Source: Candidatus Binatus sp. (GTDB lineage Bacteria > Desulfobacterota > Binatia > Binatales > Binataceae). Taken from it: a stretch of 64,000 nt of DNA. The notes under the pieces were generated by a model. It searched no databases. It was not told the DNA's origin and was given only the letters and a program-made list of their open reading frames with translations. Made by a program: the position numbers and the translations under genes. Where the stretch lies: NCBI RefSeq assembly GCF_036567905.1, contig NZ_DATCTO010000035.1, positions 90,639 through 154,638 on the forward strand, given 5' to 3'. This document shows, piece after piece, positions 10,941 through 17,407 of the stretch (positions are counted from its first letter, which is position 1; every line of letters begins with the position of its first letter).

Positions 10941-12506
10941 TCAGCTCTCGCGCAGACTGCGGCGATCGACTTTTCCGTTGCTCATCAGGGGAATGCTCGC
11001 GCGAAATTCGATGGTCTCGGGCACCATGTAGGGCGGCAGCTCCGCGGCGCAATGATTGCGCAGCGTTTGCTCGCCGCCGTCCGAACCGACCTTCAGCACC
11101 ACCACCGCTTTCAGCCGATTGCCGGTCTCCGGCTCGGGGACGGCAATCACCACGGCTGCATGGACGGCAGGATGACGGCAGAGTGCGGATTCGATCTCTG
11201 CGGTTTCAACCCTGTAACCGCGTACTTTGATCTGCTCATCGGCGCGGCCGATCAGTTCCAGCGTTCCATTCGCGTGCCGACGCACCAAATCTCCCGTGCG
11301 GCACGCGCGCACGCTCTGGCTCGGGCCGAGCCTGACGGTTCGCGTAACCTCCGCGGTCATTTCCGGAAGTCCGTAGTAGCCGAGCATCAGGCCCGGTCCG
11401 GTGATCCACAGCTCTCCAATCGCGCCGTCCGCCACCGGCTTTTCGTCCTCGCCCAGCACCAGCAGGCGAGTATCCGCGTCAGTCTTGCCGATCGTGCGCG
11501 TGTCAATTTCTTCGGGTGGAAATTTCACTTCGTGCAAGCAGCGAAGCTTCGCTTCGGTGCGGCCGTAGGTGATGACAAAACGAACGCGGGGCAAAAGCCG
11601 CATCAGCTCGCCGAGCCGCTGCGCCGGCAAGCGCTCGCCTCCGATCATGATGATTCGAAGCGCGGAGAAGTCGAGCGCGCCGAGATTTCCGCGGCTTAGC
11701 AGCATCTGGAAAACGCTCGCCACTGCATAGATGACGGTGATTCTCTGATCGCTCCAGCCTTTCGCGACCGCGGCCGGAAACGGCGCCAGCCGCAGCGCAA
11801 CCGGATACACGGTCGCGCCCGCGAATACGCCGCTGAAGATCTCGAACGTCGACATAGCGCTGCTGAGAGGCGTGTAGCCGGGGATGCGGTCCTCGTTCGA
11901 AAGCCCAAGGGAAGGCACCGTCCACTCCGCCTGCGCGATTAGAGCGCGATGCGAAATCGCCGCGCCCTTGGGCGTCCCGGCGGAACCCGAAGTATACTGC
12001 ACGAGGGCGAGGGCGGCATCGTCGATGTGAACCGGCGGCGGCTGTGCACTCTCGGCCTCGACTTGGTTCCATGTCTGGGAGGACCATTTCGCGGCGGGGG
12101 TTGGGTTGGTCCCATCGCCGGCGTAGAGAACCGCGCGCATCGGCGCGCTGGCACCGAATGCCTGCTGCAGATCGTCGGCGCGGTCCATCGCGGTGACCAG
12201 GGCGCGGATTTCGCAATCACGCGCGATGGTCGCCAGGCGCGCCACGGGCGCGGCCGGGTCAACCGGCACGAAGGCTGCCCCAGCCTTGAGAACGCCCCAG
12301 ATGGAAATGATCGCCTCGAGCGACTTTGGCATCCACAGAGCCACGCGATCTCCGGCGTGGACGCCGTGGCGAATCAACGAGTTCGCAACCCGGTTGGCGC
12401 TTGCGTCAAGTTCGGCATAAGTGAGAACCCGATCGTCCATTATCAGCGCTGGCCGCGCGCCGTGACGCGAGGCCGTCGCGGTGAGAAAAGATGGCAGCGG
12501 CGGCAT
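10941..12506 (-). CDS. AMP-forming acyl-CoA/carrier-protein ligase (adenylation enzyme)
   Basis: ANL-superfamily adenylating enzyme of 521 residues. It shows the core motifs in order: P-loop YTSGSAGTPKG near residue 170, TYGRTEA (A5), RTGDLVR (A7), the hinge GRADEQIKVRGYRVE (A8) and the catalytic lysine in NGKVDRRSL at the C-terminus. It activates a carboxylic or amino acid with ATP and transfers it to a thiol, most likely the adjacent carrier protein. An open frame extends upstream, but homology-type sequence begins at MPPLPSF, so I chose ATG 12506, 4 bases after the upstream hydrolase stop. No condensation domain accompanies it, arguing against a standard peptide synthetase. Confidence 0.9.
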   Translation of the reverse strand: MPPLPSFLTATASRHGARPALIMDDRVLTYAELDASANRVANSLIRHGVHAGDRVALWMPKSLEAIISIWGVLKAGAAFVPVDPAAPVARLATIARDCEIRALVTAMDRADDLQQAFGASAPMRAVLYAGDGTNPTPAAKWSSQTWNQVEAESAQPPPVHIDDAALALVQYTSGSAGTPKGAAISHRALIAQAEWTVPSLGLSNEDRIPGYTPLSSAMSTFEIFSGVFAGATVYPVALRLAPFPAAVAKGWSDQRITVIYAVASVFQMLLSRGNLGALDFSALRIIMIGGERLPAQRLGELMRLLPRVRFVITYGRTEAKLRCLHEVKFPPEEIDTRTIGKTDADTRLLVLGEDEKPVADGAIGELWITGPGLMLGYYGLPEMTAEVTRTVRLGPSQSVRACRTGDLVRRHANGTLELIGRADEQIKVRGYRVETAEIESALCRHPAVHAAVVIAVPEPETGNRLKAVVVLKVGSDGGEQTLRNHCAAELPPYMVPETIEFRASIPLMSNGKVDRRSLRES

Positions 12507-12510
12507 CGAC

Positions 12511-13359
12511 CTAGGACTCTTGGGAAATCGGCTGGCGCCGAGTGCCGCTCTCGCTTCGCGCGGGATGAAATCCGCGCAGCCACGATATTGCACGCTCGAT
12601 GACCGCGAACTGGCCCTCGATGGTATGAATTCGGCCGGCCCGGATCTCAATCTCGAGCCGCCCGCGCGCTTCGCTGTCGAGCTGCGAGAACAGAGCCTGC
12701 TCGGCGACGCGGAACTCCGCGCGCAGCCGGTCCTGCTCTCCGTAGAGAAAGAGCGCGCGCGCATGCGAGCACGCCAGCGCTCTGAAGGAAATCTCGAAAC
12801 TGTCCCGTATCTTTGGGGCACGCGCGCGCCCGACCATTGAGCGCAGGCGCGATGTGGCGCTGCCCGCGCGGCTGTATCCGAGCGGTCCGCCAGGCTTCTC
12901 CTCGAGCACCGCTGCGGTGGCAAAGAACATGCCGGAGATCGCGTCGGCCTCATCCTTGAATGAATCGAGCGCGCTCAGCGCGCTGAAGCAGTAGCCGGCC
13001 AGCAGAAACTGCTTCTGTCCGTGCGCTTCACGCAGGTGACGAATCGCGGCAACCACGTCCTCACCAAGCGGCTCGTTGCGGTTCGGCAGCGCAACCTCGC
13101 CGGCGCTCTCGCCGCGACCTCGCAGGTCGAATCTCAGGGCCGCGAATCCCTCGGCGGCAAGGATTCGGGTGGCGAGTACCGGAAGACGGCGAACCCCCGA
13201 ACGCGGGCCGCCCGGGAACACGACGCACGCGCTCGCCGGCGACGCGTCAGGCGCCGGTGGCGTGAAGATCCCATGCAGAGCGCCCTTCGGGCCCTTGAAT
13301 TCAAGCGGCTGCTCGGCGCGTGCGCGGCTCAGCGTGGCGGGAGTTTCACGCCAATTCAT
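12511..13359 (-). CDS. Alpha/beta-hydrolase-like protein, resembles exosortase-A-associated hydrolase 1
   Basis: A 282-residue alpha/beta-hydrolase fold protein. It has an oxyanion-type FPGGPRSG (about 48-55) and the strand pattern FAALRFDLRGRGESAG (about 72-87). The nucleophile elbow reads AGYCFSALSA, so cysteine 124 stands where serine is usual and the closing glycine is replaced by serine. Exosortase-A-associated hydrolases also often have cysteine there, as I recall the family. The gene overlaps its upstream neighbour by 14 bases and ends 4 bases before the ligase. Role unknown; release or editing of a carrier-bound acyl group is a reasonable inference. Confidence 0.78.
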   Translation of the reverse strand: MNWRETPATLSRARAEQPLEFKGPKGALHGIFTPPAPDASPASACVVFPGGPRSGVRRLPVLATRILAAEGFAALRFDLRGRGESAGEVALPNRNEPLGEDVVAAIRHLREAHGQKQFLLAGYCFSALSALDSFKDEADAISGMFFATAAVLEEKPGGPLGYSRAGSATSRLRSMVGRARAPKIRDSFEISFRALACSHARALFLYGEQDRLRAEFRVAEQALFSQLDSEARGRLEIEIRAGRIHTIEGQFAVIERAISWLRGFHPARSESGTRRQPISQES

Positions 13360-14185
13360 CGAGCCAGTCTCCCATCTGTCGTGCGATAACCTCCGGCGTC
13401 CACCAGGGGTCGCTTCCGTCTGGCCCGCGATGTAGAACTGCGCGCACGCTTAGACCGCGCCGGACGAGAGTCTCACGCAACTGGTTGTGTTCGCGCGAGA
13501 GCCTGGAGTGCTTCTGAAACTGCGCGATCAGAGTCGGGCCGCGCCAGGGTTGGAGAGCGTCCAGCAGGTCCGCCTCCTGGGCGCTCTCCAAGAACTTCCG
13601 GTAGAGGTCGAATCCGAGCACGGAGATTTTGCCCTCGCGCCTAATACGCTCACTCATCTGATCGACGGTCAGCGACGGCCGATCGCCTTGCGACATTTCG
13701 AAATACATAACGTGGCGCATCGACTTGCGGAAGTAATCGCGCGCGCTCAGCACGGGCTCCCAGAGCGCAAGCCCGGTGGAGTCAGTAATCCTGCGGATCG
13801 CATTGGCGGCAACCAGCGCTCCGAACCGAACGCCGACCCACACGATTTGCGACGCGCCGGATCGGCTGCGCGCGTAGATAGCGGCGTTCACCGCGTCATC
13901 GATCAAGTCCTCGAACGTTACGTCCTCCAAGTCGCCTGCCGAATCGCCATGCGCCCGCGGATGATACAGGAAGGCGGAGTAGCCGTTTGCCGCGATGATC
14001 CGCGCCGCGATCGCCTCGGCTCTCCCCTCGCAATGATTCTCGGAGAAGCTGTTACAGAAGAGCACAATCGGCGCGCCCGGCCGCTCGGCGCGATACATCA
14101 CTGCGTACAGCGGGCGGCCGTCGGATTCGAAATACCGGCGCTCCTCGGTCCACTGCTGCTTCCCGGTGGGGTGACGCGACAACAT
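13346..14185 (-). CDS. Alpha/beta-hydrolase-like protein, resembles exosortase-A-associated hydrolase 2
   Basis: First gene of the cassette, 279 residues. The fold is suggested by NSFSENHCEGR (about 45-55), AFLYHPRAHGDSAGD and the elbow region VWVGVRFGALVAA. There the nucleophile position is arginine (Arg120), so ordinary serine-hydrolase chemistry is unlikely. LALWEPVLSARDYFRKSM (about 138-155) closely matches my memory of the LWQPV...GEQFL block of exosortase-A-associated hydrolase 2. It overlaps hydrolase 1 by 14 bases. It may be a non-catalytic partner. Confidence is high for a related fold and moderate for the subfamily. Confidence 0.75.
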   Translation of the reverse strand: MLSRHPTGKQQWTEERRYFESDGRPLYAVMYRAERPGAPIVLFCNSFSENHCEGRAEAIAARIIAANGYSAFLYHPRAHGDSAGDLEDVTFEDLIDDAVNAAIYARSRSGASQIVWVGVRFGALVAANAIRRITDSTGLALWEPVLSARDYFRKSMRHVMYFEMSQGDRPSLTVDQMSERIRREGKISVLGFDLYRKFLESAQEADLLDALQPWRGPTLIAQFQKHSRLSREHNQLRETLVRRGLSVRAVLHRGPDGSDPWWTPEVIARQMGDWLDELA

Positions 14186-14293
14186 CGTCGGCGAAGACTA
14201 ACACTCAGGCAAGCTGTTGATCCATTCACCTGCCATAGGGCTTGCCTCCGCGTCCAAGTGGTGCGATCGGATAGTCAGCAGGAGGTCCAGCTT

Positions 14294-14476
14294 ATGCCGG
14301 TCGGCGTAGTCAAAACTCCAGAAGACGAGATCGCGTGGGAACGCGCGAAGGCCCGCGCGCGCGAGGAATATCCCAACGCGCGCGGCAGGCAGTTCTACAG
14401 TATAGTGATGGCCATCTACAAGAAGATGACCCACTACACGCCTGCTTCGCGACGCCGTACGGAAATCCCCAGGTAA
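14294..14476 (+). CDS. Small protein of unknown function (60 aa)
   Basis: A 60-residue charged protein starting MPVGVVKTPEDEIAWERAKA. A strong ribosome-binding site, AGGAGG, lies 9 bases before the ATG at 14294. The body looks helical, rich in Glu, Arg and Tyr, with the pattern EEYPNARGRQFYSIVMAIYK; proteins of this kind are widespread as small hypotheticals. It lies just upstream of the CoA-transferase gene, and its TAA stop overlaps a possible ATG of that frame, so the two may be cotranscribed. A longer reading frame upstream exists but lacks a start signal. No function is proposed. Confidence 0.7.
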   Translation: MPVGVVKTPEDEIAWERAKARAREEYPNARGRQFYSIVMAIYKKMTHYTPASRRRTEIPR

Positions 14477-14499
14477 TGGGGCAGGGGAACGGACAGTAC

Positions 14500-15810
14500 A
14501 TGTACGAAACGGAGTACAAATCCAAGTTGAGGACGCCAGCGGCGGCGGTGGAATTGATCCCGGCGCGAGGCACCCTCTCGATGGGCATGGCGTTCAGCGA
14601 ACCGCCCGCCTTGTTAGCAGCGCTCGAGAATCGAGTGAAGAGCCGCAAGATCGAGGAGCTTCGCGTTTACTATTCGCACTCGGTCGCAGCCGCCGCCTTC
14701 ACGATTCTCAAGTACGAATACATGGACGTCATCAAGCCGCATCCATTCTTCCCTACGATTGTCGAACGAACGCTCTTCGAGCGGGGCCAACGGGACAATC
14801 GGCGCGTGGTCTTCTACATGCCGGGCAATTTCAGTGCGATGCCGCGGGTATTGCGCGAAATAGGAATCGACGCATTCATTATGATGGTCGCGCCGATGGA
14901 CAAAGGCGGATTCTTCAGTTGCGGCACCAACGCCGACTACACGATCCCGACCGCACGAATCGCAAAGCATCTGATCGTCGAAGTCAATCCCAGGATGCCG
15001 CGGGTGTTCGGCGATTCGTCGGTGCACATATCGGAAGTCGCGGCGATTGTCGAAAATGAAAGTCCGCTGTTCTCGCTGCCTTCCCGGCCGCCGACGCCAT
15101 TGGACAATGTGATCAGCAAGAGCATCGTGGAGATGATCCCGGACCGCGCGACACTCCAGGTAGGAATCGGTGGAGTACCCAGCGCTGTATGCGCCGCCCT
15201 GCACGGCCGCAAGGATTTGGGCATACACAGTGAACTCATGATGCCGCCGCTGGCGGCGCTGATTCAGTCGGGTACCGTCACCAACAGGTACAAGAACCTC
15301 AATCGATACAAGAACGTGTACACCCTGGCGGTCGGCGACCAGCCTTTCTACGAATTTCTCAACGACAATTCGAGCATGGAGGCCCGCCCGGTTGACTATG
15401 TGAACGACCCGAACGTCATCGGGCAGAACGATCGCGTAATCTCGATCAACGCGTTTCTTGAGCTCGGCCTTGACGGCGAGGTCAATTCCGAAGCGATCAT
15501 GGGCAAGCAGTTCAGCGCTCCCGGCGGCCAGTTGGATTTCGTGCGCGGCGCTCAGCTATCCAAGGGCGGCAAATCGATTCTCACCGCGTACTCGACCGCG
15601 GCCAAAGGCGTCGTCTCGCGCATCGTCCCAAAGATCGAAGGACCCACCACCGATCCAAGAACCGATACTCAGTATGTCGCTATCGAGTATGGAGTGGCTT
15701 GCCTCACCGGCAAATCGACAACGGAAAGAGCCGAGGCGTTGATCGCAATCGCTCATCCAAAATTTCGCGCGCAACTTCGTCTCGGCGCGCGGCAATTGGG
15801 TTACTTGTGA
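14500..15810 (+). CDS. Acetyl-CoA hydrolase/transferase family protein (4-hydroxybutyrate CoA-transferase-like)
   Basis: CoA-transferase of 436 residues, the usual length. The opening MYETEYKSKLRTPAAAVELI matches the EYxSKL start of this family. The catalytic glutamate is seen in LGIHSELMMP (about Glu245), and the closing part has YVAIEYGVACLTGKSTTERA. Family members move CoA between acetyl-CoA and another carboxylate or hydrolyse acetyl-CoA. I chose ATG 14500 on family length; an alternative ATG lies at 14476, overlapping the stop of the small gene upstream. The neighbouring alcohol dehydrogenase could feed a related pathway, but that is speculative. Confidence 0.88.
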   Translation: MYETEYKSKLRTPAAAVELIPARGTLSMGMAFSEPPALLAALENRVKSRKIEELRVYYSHSVAAAAFTILKYEYMDVIKPHPFFPTIVERTLFERGQRDNRRVVFYMPGNFSAMPRVLREIGIDAFIMMVAPMDKGGFFSCGTNADYTIPTARIAKHLIVEVNPRMPRVFGDSSVHISEVAAIVENESPLFSLPSRPPTPLDNVISKSIVEMIPDRATLQVGIGGVPSAVCAALHGRKDLGIHSELMMPPLAALIQSGTVTNRYKNLNRYKNVYTLAVGDQPFYEFLNDNSSMEARPVDYVNDPNVIGQNDRVISINAFLELGLDGEVNSEAIMGKQFSAPGGQLDFVRGAQLSKGGKSILTAYSTAAKGVVSRIVPKIEGPTTDPRTDTQYVAIEYGVACLTGKSTTERAEALIAIAHPKFRAQLRLGARQLGYL

Positions 15811-15872
15811 AGTACTCCGGGCTTCTTTTGATGCAGCGGGAGATTGCGCGCGGATAACGAGACCGCCAGGAC

Positions 15873-16057
15873 TCGTTTCGAGGCGCAGTATCAGGCCAAG
15901 CAGCCCCAAGCGGTCGAGTCGCTTACTGCCAACCGGGGAACGCTTAGCCGGGCTCTTTGACTTTCCCGCCGAGCACCGCAAGCACCTGCGCATTACCAAC
16001 GTGCGTGCAACGGCCATCAAGATGAAAGTGCCTTTGGTTATCGGAGGAACCAAATGA
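15873..16057 (+). pseudogene. Degenerate fragment of an IS256-family transposase
   Basis: This 363-base stretch without an intact gene translates into disconnected pieces of an IS256-type transposase. One frame gives RFEAQYQAKQPQAVESLTAN. A frame shifted by one base (from 15953) gives LFDFPAEHRKHLRITN, which matches the very conserved DFPAEHWKHLRTTN block. It then jumps directly to VRATAIKMK, resembling the RATALAMVFKL tail, so the intervening PIES...KGC region is missing. The relic therefore has a frameshift and an internal deletion and cannot make an active enzyme. No terminal repeats were found. It marks an old insertion between the CoA-transferase and alcohol dehydrogenase genes. Confidence 0.75.
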
Positions 16058-16173
16058 TGCAAATCGCGGGCAAAGTCTGACATCTAATCTGCTAAAACTC
16101 GTCTAAAACCCGAAGCGTCGGCGTCGAGCAGCGCTGGAACACCAGCGTTACGAGCCAAAAAGAGTCGGTGACC

Positions 16174-17223
16174 ATGAAAGCATTCGTAATGAAATCGCTC
16201 GATACAGTTGGCTTCGTGGACAAGCCGATTCCCAAGCCCGGCCCTAACGACGCCGTGATTAAAACGACCAAGGCGCTGGTATGCACTTCGGACTCGCACA
16301 CCGCGCACGGAGCCATCGGACCCCGGGAAAATCTGACCCTGGGGCACGAGGCCGTGGGACTCGTCCATGCCGTGGGTTCCGAAGTCAAGTTGTTCAAGCC
16401 GGGTGACCACGTGGTTGTGGGCGCTATCACCCCGGATTGGGGAGAACTCGCCTCACAAGCCGGTCACTCGTCGCAGTCGGGGAGTGCGCTCGGCGGCTGG
16501 AAGTTTGCCAACGTGAAAGATGGCGTGTTTGCCGAGTATTTCCACGTCAATGAAGCCGACGCAAATATGGCGATGATTCCGCAGGATGTAGCTGAAGAGA
16601 GCGCCGTATATTGCTCCGATATGATGTCAACCGGATTTATGGCGGCCGAGAACGGTGAAATACCAATCGGGGGAACGGTCGCGGTGTTCGCGCTCGGCCC
16701 GATTGGGCTGATGGCGGTTGCAGGCGCGAAGCTGCGTGGCGCGGGGCTCGTGATCGGCGTTGATTCGGTGCCCAAGCGCCAGGAATTGGCGCGATCTTAT
16801 GGTGCTGACGTGATCGTCGATTTCACAAAACAAGACGCCGTGGCGCGAATCATGGAACTCACCGGCGGTCAGGGCGTCGATTGCGCGATCGAAGCGCTTG
16901 GTGCCGAGCTCTCGTTTCAGAATGCGGTCAGAGTCACGAAACCCGGTGGGACAATTTCCAATGCCGGCTATCACGGGAAGGGTGATTTCGTCGGCATCCC
17001 GCGCCTCGCCTGGGGCGTCGGCATGGCGGAAAAAACTGTCCGGACGGGGCTGTGTCCGGGTGGCCGGCTGCGTATGGAACGTTTGTTGCGCATCCTTCAG
17101 AGCCGACGAGTTGATCCTACCAGGCTGACGACTCATACATTCGCGTTCGACCAGTTGGAAAGGGCGTTCCAGGTAATGGACAAGAAATTGGATGGAGTCA
17201 TCAAGCCATTGATCACTTTTTAG
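16174..17223 (+). CDS. Zinc-dependent secondary alcohol dehydrogenase (TBADH-like)
   Basis: Medium-chain dehydrogenase of 349 residues, strikingly like the secondary alcohol (isopropanol) dehydrogenase of Thermoanaerobacter. Catalytic zinc ligands are visible: Cys37 in LVCTSDSH, His58/Glu59 in LGHEAVG and Asp149 in CSDMMSTGF. There is no four-cysteine structural zinc loop, as in that subgroup. After the second Rossmann strand the sequence reads IGVDSVPK. Asp197 there favours NAD(H), whereas the NADP-using relative has Gly-Ser-Arg. It oxidises secondary alcohols or reduces ketones. ATG 16174 was chosen over an in-frame GTG two codons earlier. Confidence 0.93.
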   Translation: MKAFVMKSLDTVGFVDKPIPKPGPNDAVIKTTKALVCTSDSHTAHGAIGPRENLTLGHEAVGLVHAVGSEVKLFKPGDHVVVGAITPDWGELASQAGHSSQSGSALGGWKFANVKDGVFAEYFHVNEADANMAMIPQDVAEESAVYCSDMMSTGFMAAENGEIPIGGTVAVFALGPIGLMAVAGAKLRGAGLVIGVDSVPKRQELARSYGADVIVDFTKQDAVARIMELTGGQGVDCAIEALGAELSFQNAVRVTKPGGTISNAGYHGKGDFVGIPRLAWGVGMAEKTVRTGLCPGGRLRMERLLRILQSRRVDPTRLTTHTFAFDQLERAFQVMDKKLDGVIKPLITF

Positions 17224-17407
17224 CAGTCGGGAGCGTTCGTAAATCAGCTTCCCGAAGCGACGCCCTTTGTCGAACGCTGGTGGAAGTCCTGGATTAAGTG
17301 TTCAACCGTTAGTTATCGAACCCGCGCGGCCAGCTATTGACCTACTCTTACACTCATAACCAAGGTCAGTCGTCGCTGTATGGAAGGAATTTGGCAGGGG
17401 TTCAAGG

